Source of the DNA: Roseibium aggregatum
GTDB lineage: Bacteria; Pseudomonadota; Alphaproteobacteria; Rhizobiales; Stappiaceae
Direction of reading: 5' to 3'
DNA length: 64,000 nucleotides
Assembly (NCBI RefSeq): GCF_014692675.1
Contig: NZ_JABFCZ010000014.1
Coordinates: forward strand, 95,451-159,450
In this document: positions 36,015 through 45,751 of the stretch, one piece after another
Layout of the letters: every line of letters starts with the position of its first letter
How positions within the stretch are numbered: position 1 is the stretch's first letter
Made by a program: the position numbers and the translations under genes
Notes under the pieces: generated by a model
Databases searched by the model: none
Seen by the model: the letters and a program-made list of their open reading frames with translations, nothing else
What the model was told of the DNA's origin: nothing

Positions 36015-37256
36015 ATGAAAAAACCTCATGTTCATATCGTCGGCGCCGGGATCGTCGGCCTTGCGACCGCCTGCATCCTTGTGGAGCGGGGCTGCAAGGT
36101 CACGATCATCGACCGGGAAGGACCGGCAGCCGGGGCGAGCCAGGGCAATGCCGGCGGCATCGCCTGGACGGATGTTGCCCCGCTTGCGTCTCCAGGTGTG
36201 TGGAAGCAGGCGCTGAAGTGGCTGGCCGATCCGCTCGGGCCGCTCACCATCCGTCCGGCCTATGCGCTGAAGATCCTGCCGTGGATGCTGCGCTTTCTGG
36301 CCGCGTCCAGCCGGTCGCGGGTTCGGGCAAGCACCGAGGCGCTCGCCGCGCTCAACAGCACGGCCCTGCCGGCGTGGGAGCGGGCCTGGCGGCTGACAGG
36401 CACCCATAATCAGGTGCGTTACAACGGCTGCCTGGAAATCTTCGACAACAAAGCAAAGCTTGAAAGCTACCGCAAGACCTGGGCGGAGCAGCGGGACTAT
36501 GGTGTCGAGGTCACGGAACTCACCGGCGACCAGATCCGCGAGATGGAACCGGAACTGACCGACCGCATTCTCGGCGGCGCCCTGCTGCCGGGCTGGGCGC
36601 AGATGGACGATCCGAATAAGCTGTGCCTGTCGCTTGCGGACTGGCTGAAAGCGCAAGGTGTGAGTTTCGAGGTCGCCACGGTCGACGGCGTCTCGGCAAA
36701 AGAAGACGGCGCGGAACTCCGCTTCGCCGATGGAAGCGTCCGGTCGTGCGACAAGCTGGTGATCGCCTGCGGTGCCTGGTCGAAAAGGCTCACCGCGCAG
36801 CTTGGCGATGCGGTGCCGCTCGACACGGAACGCGGCTACAACATCACCGTACCGGACCCGGGAATTTCCGTGACCCGGTTCATCATGCTGCCCGGCCACG
36901 GCTTCGTCCTGTCGCCGCTGGAAACCGGACTGCGGATCGGCGGGGCGGTGGAGTTCGGCGGTCTTGAGTTGCCCGAAAACTGGAAGCGGGTCGATGCCAT
37001 GATCGCCCGGGCGAAGACGATCTTTCCAAGGCTCGATGCGTCGACCGGCACCCGCTGGATGGGCTTCCGGCCGTCGCTGCCCGACAGCCTGCCGGTGATC
37101 GGGCCGTCCTCGGCAAGCGATCACATCGTCTACGGCTTCGGCCATGCCCATCACGGCTTGACGGAGGCGGCGGCGACCGGTGAACTGCTGACGGCGCTTA
37201 TTCTGGGCGAGAAACCGGCAATCGATCTCTCGCCCTTCCGGGCGACACGTTTTTAG
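36015..37256 (+). CDS. FAD-dependent D-hydroxyproline dehydrogenase (DadA-like)
   Basis: The 413-residue DAO-family flavoprotein has N-terminal Rossmann motif VGAGIVGLATACILVERG and C-terminal FGHAHHGLTEAAATG. It probably oxidises cis-4-hydroxy-D-proline to the pyrroline used by the upstream gene product. The ATG at 36015 was chosen, four bases after the previous stop; the longer frame overlaps the upstream gene. Confidence 0.82.
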   Translation: MKKPHVHIVGAGIVGLATACILVERGCKVTIIDREGPAAGASQGNAGGIAWTDVAPLASPGVWKQALKWLADPLGPLTIRPAYALKILPWMLRFLAASSRSRVRASTEALAALNSTALPAWERAWRLTGTHNQVRYNGCLEIFDNKAKLESYRKTWAEQRDYGVEVTELTGDQIREMEPELTDRILGGALLPGWAQMDDPNKLCLSLADWLKAQGVSFEVATVDGVSAKEDGAELRFADGSVRSCDKLVIACGAWSKRLTAQLGDAVPLDTERGYNITVPDPGISVTRFIMLPGHGFVLSPLETGLRIGGAVEFGGLELPENWKRVDAMIARAKTIFPRLDASTGTRWMGFRPSLPDSLPVIGPSSASDHIVYGFGHAHHGLTEAAATGELLTALILGEKPAIDLSPFRATRF

Positions 37257-37270
37257 GGGAGACCAGGGTG

Positions 37271-38302
37271 ATGGCGCGGCATACGTTTTTCTGCATCGAC
37301 GGCCACACCTGCGGCAATCCGGTCCGGCTGGTTGCCGGCGGAGGTCCGCGGATTGAGGCGTCCTCCATGTTCGAACGGCGGCAGAAATTCCTTGCCGACT
37401 ACGACTGGATCCGCACCGGGCTGATGTTCGAGCCGCGGGGCCACGACATGATGTCGGGCACGATCCTCTATCCGCCGTCCTCCGACGATTACGACGTCGG
37501 CGTGCTTTACATCGAGACCACCGGTTGTCTTCCCATGTGCGGCCACGGCACCATCGGCACGGTGACCATGGCGATCGAGGAAGGTCTGCTGACGCCGAAG
37601 ACGCCGGGTATTGCCCGCCTGGAAACCCCGGCCGGACTGGTGACCGCCGAATACCGGATGGACGGCGAGTATGTGGCGTCCGTCAAGCTGACCAACGTAC
37701 CGGCGTTCCTGGCGGCGGAGGGACTGGAAATCGACTGTCCGGAGTTCGGCCGGCTCACCTTCGATGTGGCCTATGGCGGCAATTTCTATGCGATCATCGA
37801 GCCGCAGGCGAATTTCCCGGGTGTCGGCAAGGTGCCGGTCGATCAGCTGGTGGCGGTGAGCCCGAAACTCCGTGTGGCTCTCAACGAGGCCTTCGACATG
37901 CGCCACCCGGAAAATCCCGAGATCAAGGGCATCACCCATGTCCAGTGGACCGGACCGGCCGAGGACCCGCAAGCCGATGCGCGCAACGCGGTCTTCTACG
38001 GCGACAAGGCGATCGACCGAAGCCCCTGCGGCACCGGTACCTCGGCGCGCATGGCGCAGCTTTTCGCCAAGGGTAAACTGAAAGTGGGCGACACATTCGT
38101 CCATGAAAGCGTCATCGGCTCGCTCTTCACCGGCGGCGTCAAGCAGGACGTTCTGGTCGGCACGAAGCGCGGCATCATTCCGACCATCGAGGGCTGGGCG
38201 GTCAAGACCGGCACCAGCACGATCACGCTTGATGAACGCGATCCCTACATGACCGGATTTTCGGTCACGGGCACCGGTGTGAAACGCTATCCGCGGCCGT
38301 AG
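37271..38302 (+). CDS. 4-hydroxyproline 2-epimerase (proline racemase family)
   Basis: The 343-residue protein carries both catalytic cysteines: Cys90 in PMCGHGTIG and Cys253 in SPCGTGTSA. Having Cys at both positions marks racemase/epimerase activity rather than the dehydratase subgroup. It interconverts trans-4-hydroxy-L-proline and cis-4-hydroxy-D-proline. A GTG one codon upstream (37268) is a possible alternative start. Confidence 0.88.
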   Translation: MARHTFFCIDGHTCGNPVRLVAGGGPRIEASSMFERRQKFLADYDWIRTGLMFEPRGHDMMSGTILYPPSSDDYDVGVLYIETTGCLPMCGHGTIGTVTMAIEEGLLTPKTPGIARLETPAGLVTAEYRMDGEYVASVKLTNVPAFLAAEGLEIDCPEFGRLTFDVAYGGNFYAIIEPQANFPGVGKVPVDQLVAVSPKLRVALNEAFDMRHPENPEIKGITHVQWTGPAEDPQADARNAVFYGDKAIDRSPCGTGTSARMAQLFAKGKLKVGDTFVHESVIGSLFTGGVKQDVLVGTKRGIIPTIEGWAVKTGTSTITLDERDPYMTGFSVTGTGVKRYPRP

Positions 38303-38351
38303 GGCGCGAACCTTCCGCTGCGGTTTTCTGTATCTCACTATACGTAAAGAA

Positions 38352-38377
38352 ACAGCGGCAGGTTGCCCTGCCGCTGT
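38352..38377. terminator. Hairpin after the hydroxyproline operon
   Basis: ACAGCGGCAGG (38352-38362) pairs with CCTGCCGCTGT (38367-38377) around TTGC. The T-tract is poor, so it may act as an mRNA-end hairpin rather than a strict terminator. Confidence 0.6.
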
Positions 38378-38457
38378 CCTAACTTAAAAAATACCCTAAA
38401 GTAAGGTTTTCCCCGGAGGTTGAAACTTCCATGTAATTTATACCAAATCGGCACTAC

Positions 38458-38475
38458 TTCTGATAGCTATCAGAA
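38458..38475. promoter_or_regulatory. 18-bp perfect palindrome, lux-box-like, upstream of luxR
   Basis: TTCTGATAGCTATCAGAA is a perfect palindrome centred about 38 bases before the luxR start. Length and symmetry match lux boxes, the dimer sites of LuxR-type regulators, suggesting autoregulation. Confidence 0.7.
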
Positions 38476-38504
38476 TTGTTAGGGTTGCGGATGGGTTGTG
38501 TGCG

Positions 38505-39260
38505 ATGGTCGACATTGGGAAGGTAATCGAAGAAATTCAGCGCTCCGCTTCGTCGGCCGAGGCTTTCAGGATTTTTTGCAAAGCCGTCGAGCAATACGGC
38601 TACGACAAGGTCTGTTTCACCCTGATGACCGACCACCCGGCGTTGGGGCTGCAGGCCTTCCACGGATTTGCCACGAGCTATCCGGACGACTGGATGAGCC
38701 ATTACATGGCTCAGGACTATTATTCCTTCGATCCCGTGGTCTATCGGTGTTTCCAGAGCCCGGCGCCGTTTTTCTGGGACGATGCGGTGGCCGCGCAAAG
38801 TCGCGATCCGGCCAAGGATGACAAAACGCTTCTCACGTCGAAAAAGCTCATGAACGAGGCCGGCGATGCCGGTCTGGCCGACGGAATAGGTGTGCCGTTC
38901 GTGAGTATGTCCGGCGAGCTGTCGGCCGTCGGGCTGTCCCGGGACCGGCCGGTAACCGAACGCAATTATCACGAGCTGGCCGAAGTGGCGCTGCTCGGCA
39001 ATGCGTTCCACGACAAGTTCCTGAGCTTTTATGCAAGCCCGACGGTGCCGCGCATGACCGACCGGGAACGGGATGTCCTGGCCTGGTCCGCGGAAGGCAA
39101 GACGGATGCGGAAATCGCGATCATTCTAGGGGTTTCCGCCGCCACCGTCCGGTTCCACTGGAACAACATCTTCAAGAAGATGCAGGTTTCCAGCAAGGTG
39201 CTGGCCACCTGCATGGCCATCCGCCTCGGGATCATCAGCGTCCAGAAGCCGGCCGCGTGA
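38505..39260 (+). CDS. LuxR-type regulator with autoinducer-binding domain (LuxR solo)
   Basis: The 251-residue protein has an autoinducer-binding domain with all conserved ligand-pocket residues (Trp63, Tyr67, Asp76, Pro77, Trp91 and a Gly near 127) and a C-terminal LuxR HTH (Glu188, Leu192, Gly198). These are the invariant positions of acyl-homoserine-lactone receptors. No luxI synthase gene is in the window, so it may sense signals made elsewhere in the genome or by other cells. An upstream in-frame TTG (38496) exists; the ATG at 38505 is preferred. Confidence 0.88.
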   Translation: MVDIGKVIEEIQRSASSAEAFRIFCKAVEQYGYDKVCFTLMTDHPALGLQAFHGFATSYPDDWMSHYMAQDYYSFDPVVYRCFQSPAPFFWDDAVAAQSRDPAKDDKTLLTSKKLMNEAGDAGLADGIGVPFVSMSGELSAVGLSRDRPVTERNYHELAEVALLGNAFHDKFLSFYASPTVPRMTDRERDVLAWSAEGKTDAEIAIILGVSAATVRFHWNNIFKKMQVSSKVLATCMAIRLGIISVQKPAA

Positions 39261-39285
39261 CGCTGCGCCTCCGGTTCGGCTGACG

Positions 39286-39609
39286 TTATTTGGGTGGGCA
39301 GGCAGCATCGCCGGCGCGGCCCGCGGGGGCGCCGCCGACCAGCACATCGGCGGATCCGCCCGCAACGCAGTTTTCGGCAGGGGCGGCAAAGCGCACAGCG
39401 GGCTCACCTTCGACAAGGAACCCCGGCACGATTTCGAACATGCCTTCCGGACAGTTCGCCACATCCGACTGCCTCAGCATCGGCCTTCCGTTGATGAAGA
39501 CCGAAGATGCTCCGCTTGCCGCACAGGCGGGCAGGTTTACCGTCTGGGCCTGCAGGGGCAGCGGCACCGCGACGGACAGGAACAACGACAGGCTGATCAG
39601 CATCTTCAT
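39286..39609 (-). CDS. Secreted PAAR-like protein
   Basis: The 107-residue product has a signal peptide (MKMLISLSLFLSVAVPLPLQA). The small mature domain contains two related repeats, SSVFINGRPMLRQSD and ADVLVGGAPAGRAGD, plus several Cys. The repeats resemble PAAR-motif tips (S/G-x-V-x-x-x-G-x-P-x-x-R-x-x-D). PAAR proteins usually lack signal peptides and cap type VI spikes; a Sec-exported version is unusual, and no type VI genes are in the window. The frame extends to a Met at 39684, but the signal peptide marks the start at 39609. Confidence 0.55.
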   Translation of the reverse strand: MKMLISLSLFLSVAVPLPLQAQTVNLPACAASGASSVFINGRPMLRQSDVANCPEGMFEIVPGFLVEGEPAVRFAAPAENCVAGGSADVLVGGAPAGRAGDAACPPK

Positions 39610-39790
39610 CCGGTTTCTATGACAGAAAGCAGGCTGCCGGGGAAGCGTCCCGACTGGTGGATGCCTGTTCCGGCTCGCAGCCAATGCCAGGAAAATAGAT
39701 TTTCACCAAACCGATTTTCGCTCCCCCATAGCCACTTTAACGAAATCGCGCTATGCACGGACCGAACGAGAACGAAACGGGAATCAGTTG

Positions 39791-40915
39791 ATGGCGTGGT
39801 CGCCGGAACAGGACAAGGCGCTGACGGAAACGGCAAGCTGGCTGAAGCGCGGCGACCGGCAGGTGTTCCGCCTGTTCGGCTATGCAGGCACCGGCAAGAC
39901 CACACTCGCGCGCCATCTGGCCGAAGGCATTGACGGCGACGTCTGTTTCGGCGCCTTCACCGGCAAGGCGGCCCATGTGCTGCGCCAGAAGGGCTGCGCG
40001 GATGCGGGTACGATCCACTCGCTGATCTACCGCCCGCGCGCCGCCAAGGAGGAAGAGGACACGGACGACGACGAGGAGGATGCCGGCCCGCAATTCGCCA
40101 TCAAGCGCGACAGCGCGGCGGCGACCGCCAAGCTGATCGTCATCGACGAATGCTCCATGGTGGACGAGGAACTGGGCAAGGATCTGCTCTCGTTCGGCAC
40201 GCCGGTGCTGGTGCTCGGCGATCCGGCGCAATTGCCGCCGGTCAAGGGTGGCGGCTATTTCACCGAGGCCGAGCCGGACGTGATGCTGACGGAGGTTCAC
40301 CGCCAGGCCCAGGACAATCCGATCGTGCGCATGTCCATGGACATCCGCGAGGGTGGCAAGCTCGATTACGGGGACTACGGCGAAAGCCGGGTCATTCACC
40401 GGCGCGACATCGACAAGGATCAGATCCTGGCGACCGACCAGGTGCTGGTCGGCACCAACAAGACACGGCGGCTCTACAATGGCCGCATCCGCGAGTTGAA
40501 GGATTTCACCACGCCGATGCCCGCCGTCGGCGACAAGCTGGTGTGTCTTCGCAACGACAAGACCAAGGGCCTCCTGAATGGCGGGTTGTGGACCGTCAAG
40601 CGCCTGCGCACGCCGCAGGGCAACACGCTTCGTTTCGACGTCATCCCTGAGGACGATATCGGGGCGAAGCAGGTGGTGAAGGTCAAGGTGCTGCCGGCCA
40701 TGTTCGAGGACGGGGCCGAACAGATCCCTTACGCGATCCGGCGCAAGGCGGACGAGTTCGACTACGGCTATGCGCTGACCGTGCACAAGGCGCAAGGGTC
40801 CCAGTGGGACGACGTGGTGCTGTTCGACGAAAGCTGGGCCTTCCGCGAACACAAGGACCGCTGGCTTTACACGGCGGTGACCCGCGCGGCGGAACGCATC
40901 ACCGTGGTGCGGTGA
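39791..40915 (+). CDS. RecD-like ATP-dependent DNA helicase
   Basis: The 374-residue SF1 helicase has Walker A GYAGTGKTT, Walker B VIDECSMVD, GDPAQLPPV and a C-terminal UvrD-like motif ALTVHKAQGSQWDDVV, then YTAVTRA. It is shorter than RecD2 and lacks its N-terminal domain. An acidic insert (EEEDTDDDEEDAGP) sits before motif II. It is a DNA-processing helicase of unknown specific role; the ATG at 39791 was taken over a TTG one codon earlier. Confidence 0.85.
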   Translation: MAWSPEQDKALTETASWLKRGDRQVFRLFGYAGTGKTTLARHLAEGIDGDVCFGAFTGKAAHVLRQKGCADAGTIHSLIYRPRAAKEEEDTDDDEEDAGPQFAIKRDSAAATAKLIVIDECSMVDEELGKDLLSFGTPVLVLGDPAQLPPVKGGGYFTEAEPDVMLTEVHRQAQDNPIVRMSMDIREGGKLDYGDYGESRVIHRRDIDKDQILATDQVLVGTNKTRRLYNGRIRELKDFTTPMPAVGDKLVCLRNDKTKGLLNGGLWTVKRLRTPQGNTLRFDVIPEDDIGAKQVVKVKVLPAMFEDGAEQIPYAIRRKADEFDYGYALTVHKAQGSQWDDVVLFDESWAFREHKDRWLYTAVTRAAERITVVR

Positions 40916-41019
40916 CACGCTTTCGTTCGTAATCATCATAAGGTGATCGTAAGCAGGCCAAGTCTGCTTGACCTAACGGCAGAAACCGTGATGCTGTCGC
41001 GCAAGCAAAAGGGGCACGC

Positions 41020-41577
41020 GTGCAGCAATCCGACGCCAAGGCCGATCTGGAACATCTGCTCTCCCGCATTTCGAAGGGAGACCGAGCCGCGTTCCAGGCC
41101 CTCTATTCCGCAACCAGCGCGAAACTTTTCGGCATCGTTCTCCGTATCTTGAAAGAACGGGACAGCGCATCGGAAGTTCTTCAGGAAACCTACCTGAAGA
41201 TCTGGCGGAACGCGGACCGGTATGAAGCTGCGAGCGGGCGGCCGGTCACATGGATGGCGGCCATTGCCCGCAATACGGCAATCGATGCCCTGCGCCAGCG
41301 GCGTGAGCGGACACTGGATGCGTCCGAAGACGGAGACGATCCTCTGGAGCGGATTGCGGACGAGCGATACGCCCGCGTCGATCCTGTCCACCGGGAAACC
41401 CTTCGGGGCTGTCTCGGCGAGCTGGAGGAGGCGCTGCGCGGCTGCGTTGTTCAGGCCTATTGCGATGGTTATTCTTGCGAAGAGCTGGCCAGGGCCTACG
41501 ACATGCCGCAGGCGACGATCAAAACCTGGCTGAGGCGCGGCCTGATGCGCCTGAAAGAGTGTATGGACCGCGAATGA
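41020..41577 (+). CDS. SigK-type ECF sigma factor
   Basis: The 185-residue protein has sigma-2 (YSATSAKLFGIVLRIL, then EVLQETYLKIWRNADRY) and sigma-4 (GYSCEELARAYDMPQATIKTWLRRGL) regions. The start is GTG at 41020 with AAAGGGG upstream. Its stop overlaps the next gene's ATG, the usual arrangement for sigma/anti-sigma pairs, so it is probably held inactive by that gene product until an envelope or oxidative signal. Confidence 0.9.
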   Translation: MQQSDAKADLEHLLSRISKGDRAAFQALYSATSAKLFGIVLRILKERDSASEVLQETYLKIWRNADRYEAASGRPVTWMAAIARNTAIDALRQRRERTLDASEDGDDPLERIADERYARVDPVHRETLRGCLGELEEALRGCVVQAYCDGYSCEELARAYDMPQATIKTWLRRGLMRLKECMDRE

Positions 41578-42320
41578 CAGATCAAACGCCCTTGCCTGAG
41601 GATCTGGAAGGTCTGGCAGGCGAATATGTTCTTGGAACGCTCGACCCCAACGAGCGGGCCGAGGCGGAGCGTTTGCTTGCGGCCCATCCGGGATTCGCGG
41701 AAGCCGTCCGCCGCTGGGAGGACCGTCTGTCTCCACTGTCCGATACCACTGCACCGGAAGTGCCGCCCGATCTTGTCTGGCGCAATCTCGAGGCGTCCCT
41801 TGACAGGGAAGCCTCCGCACCTGCTGAAGGAGCGACCGGCGCGGAGGTGATCGATCTCACCCGGCGCCTCGCCTTCTGGCGCGGGACGGCGGTGGCCGCC
41901 GGGGCGTTGGCGGCCGGACTGGCGGGCTTCGTCTTGTTTTCCGGACTTGCGGAGCGGGTTTTCAACCCGACCGCCGGCCAGCGTTATGTGGCTGTGGTCA
42001 ATCGCGGGGGCGAACTGCCGGCCCTGATCGTGTCCGTCGACCCGGCGGACGGCGTGGTCAAGGTGCGCAGCCTTGCCGCCGAGCAGCCGCAGGGCAAGAG
42101 CCTGGAAGTCTGGTACGTGGCCGATGGCGCGGAAGCGCCGGTCTCGCTCGGTCTGGTCGATGCCAAGGCGTCGACGACCTCGCTGCACCCGACACGACGC
42201 GCGGATTATGCCCGCAAGGGGTCGGCGATCGCGATCAGCGTGGAGCCGGAAGGCGGGTCACCGACCGGTCTGCCGACCGGGCCCGTCGTCTACTCCGGCA
42301 AACTCGTCAAGGCGGAGTGA
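41574..42320 (+). CDS. RskA-type anti-sigma factor
   Basis: The 248-residue protein has an N-terminal cytoplasmic anti-sigma region (LAGEYVLGTLDPNERAEAERLL, no zinc motif), one membrane span (about 100-122) and a periplasmic RskA domain (KSLEVWYVADG, then PEGGSPTGLPTGPVVYSG). It sequesters the upstream sigma factor. The ATGA overlap indicates coupling. Confidence 0.88.
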   Translation: MTDQTPLPEDLEGLAGEYVLGTLDPNERAEAERLLAAHPGFAEAVRRWEDRLSPLSDTTAPEVPPDLVWRNLEASLDREASAPAEGATGAEVIDLTRRLAFWRGTAVAAGALAAGLAGFVLFSGLAERVFNPTAGQRYVAVVNRGGELPALIVSVDPADGVVKVRSLAAEQPQGKSLEVWYVADGAEAPVSLGLVDAKASTTSLHPTRRADYARKGSAIAISVEPEGGSPTGLPTGPVVYSGKLVKAE

Positions 42321-42350
42321 GCGCACAATTTCCGATCCGGGTCGGGCATG

Positions 42351-42378
42351 AAAAAACCCGGCCGAAAAATCGGCCGGG
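42351..42378. terminator. Bidirectional terminator between anti-sigma and fasciclin genes
   Basis: CCCGGCCGA (42357-42365) and TCGGCCGGG (42370-42378) enclose AAAA. A run of six A on the left gives a U-tract on the minus strand, and CTTTC follows on the plus strand. It serves two convergent genes. Confidence 0.8.
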
Positions 42379-42404
42379 CTTTCGATGGGGCGCGTGTGCG
42401 TGGG

Positions 42405-42974
42405 TCAGCTTGCCGGAAGCAGAACGGTGTCGATCACGTGAATGACGCCGTTGGACTGATCGACGTCCGGGATGGTGACATGGGCCACGTCGCCCTGTCC
42501 GTCCACGATCGCGATCTTGCCGTCCATCATCTTCGCGGTGAAGACGCAGCCGCCGACGGTTTTCACCTTATGCGCGCCGCCGTCATCGGCGATCATGGAC
42601 TTGATCGCATCCGACATGGCGTCGGCCGCCACAACGTGGCAGGTCAGGATCTTGGTCAGCTTGTCCTTGTTCTCCGGCTTCAGCAGCATGTCGACCGTGC
42701 CTGCGGGAAGTTTCGCGAAGGCCTCGTTGGTGGGGGCGAATACGGTGAAGGGACCCTTGCCTTCGAGCGTCTTGACCAGGCCGGCAGCCTTGACGGCAGC
42801 AACCAGCGTGGTGTGGTCGGCGGAATTGACCGCGTTTTCAACAATGTTCTTCGACGGGTACATCGGCGCGCCGCCGACCTCAACGGTCTTTTCGGCAAGC
42901 GCCGGCAGGGCGGCAATCCCCATGATCGATGCGGCAACGGTTGCGCGGGCGATGGATTTCAGTGAAAGGGTCAT
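42405..42974 (-). CDS. Secreted fasciclin-domain protein
   Basis: The 189-residue product has a signal peptide (ending ALPALA) and one FAS1 domain with H1/H2-like motifs [14 protein letters not shown] and [16 protein letters not shown]1 proteins act in adhesion. Homologues (MPT70/MPT83 type) are targets of SigK with RskA in mycobacteria, and the same gene trio occurs here, so control by the neighbouring sigma factor is likely. Confidence 0.9.
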   Translation of the reverse strand: MTLSLKSIARATVAASIMGIAALPALAEKTVEVGGAPMYPSKNIVENAVNSADHTTLVAAVKAAGLVKTLEGKGPFTVFAPTNEAFAKLPAGTVDMLLKPENKDKLTKILTCHVVAADAMSDAIKSMIADDGGAHKVKTVGGCVFTAKMMDGKIAIVDGQGDVAHVTIPDVDQSNGVIHVIDTVLLPAS

Positions 42975-43174
42975 TGTCTTCTCCTCTGTTTTCGATTGCG
43001 CGTTTCGGCAATCGGAGGCAGTTACGGAGAGGGTCGGGAAAAAGTTTCAGGCTAGGCGAAAAAAATCCGGGGCCGGCTGGTCGATTTCTTCGTGGATCAC
43101 GGATTCCGTCTCTTTATCGCCGTCATCGGCGGCACTATCGTCGCCAGCCCTGACATATCTCGGGAAAGGTCAAG

Positions 43175-45619
43175 ATGTCCGACGTGTCCGCAAGCCCCGC
43201 CAATCCTGCTGCTGCAAACCTGCAGGCGACAAGTGCCGAAACCGCGTTGCGCATTGCGCGCCGGATCGCCGACGAGATCGCCTGTCAGCCGGCGCAGGTC
43301 AATGCGGTGGTGACGATGCTCGACGAGGGCTCGACGGTTCCCTTCATCGCCCGTTACCGCAAGGAGGCAACCGGAGGCCTCGACGACACGCAATTGCGCA
43401 AGCTGGAAGAGCGGCTGATCTATCTGCGCGAGCTGGAAGACCGGCGCGCCGCGATCGTGAAATCGATCGATGAGCAAGGCAAACTGACCGACGAGCTGGC
43501 AGCCTCCATCGCCGCCGCCGATACCAAGGCGACACTGGAAGACCTTTATCTGCCCTACAAGAAGAAGCGCCGCACCAAGGCGCAGATCGCCCGCGAGGCC
43601 GGACTGGAGCCGCTGGCGGATCTGCTTCTCGGCGATCCGATGAAGGACCCGGAAGCGGAAGCCGCCGGTTATATCGATGCGGACAAGGGTGTCGAGGACA
43701 CAAAGGCCGCGCTCGACGGCGCGCGCCAGATCCTGATGGAACGGTTTGCGGAAAATGCCGAGCTGGTCGGACGTCTGCGCTCCTATGTCAGTGAGCGCGG
43801 CGTGGTGCAGTCGAAACTGATCGACGGCATGGGCGAAAAGGGCGCAAAATTCGCCGACTATTTCGACTATTCCGAGCCCCTGTCGAAGATCCCGAGCCAC
43901 CGGGCGCTGGCGCTGTTCCGCGGCCGCAACGAAGGCGTGCTGTCGGTCGACCTGACCGTCGATGCGGATGATGTCTCGCCGGTGAAGCCAGCGGAGAAAA
44001 TGGTCGCCGACACCTACGGCATTGCAGACAGGGGGCGTCCGGCCGACAAGTGGCTGATGGATGTCGCACGCTGGGCCTGGAAGGTGAAGCTCGCGCTTCA
44101 CATCGAACTCGACCTGATGGGCGACCTGCGTGAGAAGGCCGAGGAGGAAGCGATCCAGGTTTTTGCGCGAAACCTGAAGGACCTGCTGTTGGCGGCGCCC
44201 GCCGGCGCCAAGTCGACGCTGGGTCTCGATCCGGGAATCCGCACCGGGGTCAAGGTCGCGGTCGTGGACGAGACCGGCAAGCTCACCGACACGGCAACCA
44301 TCTATCCGTTCCAGCCTAGGAACGATGTGACCGGCAGCCGCGCTGCGCTGCTGGCGCTGATCGCGAAACACAAGGTCGGGCTGATTGCCATCGGCAACGG
44401 CACGGCGAGCCGGGAGACCGACCGCCTCGCCGCCGATGTGCTGGCCGATATTCCGCCGGCGAGCCGCCCGGTGAAGGTGATCGTCAATGAGGCCGGGGCT
44501 TCCGTTTATTCCGCGTCCGAACTGGCGGCGAAGGAAATGCCGGATGTGGACGTTTCCCTGCGCGGCGCGGCTTCCATTGCCCGCCGCCTGCAGGACCCGC
44601 TCGCCGAACTGGTGAAGATCGAGCCGAAGTCCATCGGTGTCGGCCAGTATCAGCATGACGTCAACCAGACAAAGCTGGCGCGTGCGCTCGATGCGGTGGT
44701 GGAAGATGCCGTGAATGCCGTCGGCGTCGATCTGAACACGGCATCGCCGGCGCTGCTCACCCGGATTTCCGGTCTGTCCGACAGCCTCGCCAAGGCGGTG
44801 GTGGAACATCGAGATTCCATCGGCCGCTTTACCAGCCGCAAGCAGTTGAAGGACGTGCCGCGGCTCGGGGCAAAGGCGTTCGAACTCTGCGCCGGGTTCC
44901 TGCGCATCAATGACGGCGAGGATCCGCTGGATGCTTCTTCCGTTCATCCGGAAGCCTATCCGCTCGCCAAGCGCATCGTGAAGGCCTGCGGCCGGGACGT
45001 GCGCCAGATCATGGGTGACAGCGGGTTGCTGCGCGGTCTCGACCCGAAGGAGTTCACCGACGATCGTTTCGGCCTGCCTACGGTGAAGGACATCATTTCC
45101 GAACTGGAGAAGCCGGGCCGTGACCCGCGTCCGGAATTCAAGACCGCCGCCCTTCAGGACGGGGTTGAGGAAATCTCCGACCTGAAACCGGGCATGAAGC
45201 TGGAGGGCACGGTGACCAACGTCACCAATTTCGGCGCCTTCGTCGATGTCGGCGTGCACCAGGACGGACTTGTGCATGTGTCCCAACTGGCCGACCGCTT
45301 CGTCGACGACCCGCACAAGGTGGTCAAGGCCGGCGATATCGTGAAGGTGACGATCCTGGAGGTGGACGTGCCGCGCAAGCGCATCTCCATGACCATGAAA
45401 TCCCAGGCCGATTATCAGGGACAGAGGGAACGCCAGACCGAGCGCGGCCGCGACGACCGCAGGGGCGGGGGACGGCCGGACCGCTCAGGCCCGGGCGGAC
45501 GCGGTCCGAAGCCCGGCGGCAACGCTCCGCGCGGAAACGGGCCGCGTGGCGAGTCCGGCGGCGGCAACAACGCCATGGCCGCGGCTCTTGCGGCGGCGAT
45601 GAACAAACGCGGAAAGTAG
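43175..45619 (+). CDS. tex: Tex-family RNA-binding transcription accessory protein
   Basis: The 814-residue protein has the Tex N-terminal helical region, YqgF-like domain ([20 protein letters not shown]), helix-hairpin-helix ([16 protein letters not shown]) and an S1 domain (about 660-730, [21 protein letters not shown]). The tail is extended, Gly/Arg-rich and RGG-like ([20 protein letters not shown]), possibly adding RNA affinity. It is a single transcription unit with its own terminator. Confidence 0.95.
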   Translation: MSDVSASPANPAAANLQATSAETALRIARRIADEIACQPAQVNAVVTMLDEGSTVPFIARYRKEATGGLDDTQLRKLEERLIYLRELEDRRAAIVKSIDEQGKLTDELAASIAAADTKATLEDLYLPYKKKRRTKAQIAREAGLEPLADLLLGDPMKDPEAEAAGYIDADKGVEDTKAALDGARQILMERFAENAELVGRLRSYVSERGVVQSKLIDGMGEKGAKFADYFDYSEPLSKIPSHRALALFRGRNEGVLSVDLTVDADDVSPVKPAEKMVADTYGIADRGRPADKWLMDVARWAWKVKLALHIELDLMGDLREKAEEEAIQVFARNLKDLLLAAPAGAKSTLGLDPGIRTGVKVAVVDETGKLTDTATIYPFQPRNDVTGSRAALLALIAKHKVGLIAIGNGTASRETDRLAADVLADIPPASRPVKVIVNEAGASVYSASELAAKEMPDVDVSLRGAASIARRLQDPLAELVKIEPKSIGVGQYQHDVNQTKLARALDAVVEDAVNAVGVDLNTASPALLTRISGLSDSLAKAVVEHRDSIGRFTSRKQLKDVPRLGAKAFELCAGFLRINDGEDPLDASSVHPEAYPLAKRIVKACGRDVRQIMGDSGLLRGLDPKEFTDDRFGLPTVKDIISELEKPGRDPRPEFKTAALQDGVEEISDLKPGMKLEGTVTNVTNFGAFVDVGVHQDGLVHVSQLADRFVDDPHKVVKAGDIVKVTILEVDVPRKRISMTMKSQADYQGQRERQTERGRDDRRGGGRPDRSGPGGRGPKPGGNAPRGNGPRGESGGGNNAMAAALAAAMNKRGK

Positions 45620-45670
45620 GGGCGCCGAAAGACTACGGCGTACCGATCTCCGGATTCTTCAACACAAAGA

Positions 45671-45705
45671 AAAACCGCCTGATGCTGCCTGCATCGGGCG
45701 GTTTT
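45671..45705 (+). terminator. Rho-independent terminator after tex
   Basis: AAAACCGCCTGATGC (45671-45685) pairs with GCATCGGGCGGTTTT (45691-45705) with one G-T pair; the arm itself ends in TTTT. Confidence 0.8.
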
Positions 45706-45751
45706 CAATTCTGCCGTAAGACGGTGCCGGGCCGGGACCCGGGCTGGCGTC

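Noticed and set aside
43097..45316. 739-residue open frame antisense to tex
   Set aside because: The tex frame has recognisable YqgF, HhH and S1 domains; the antisense frame shows none.
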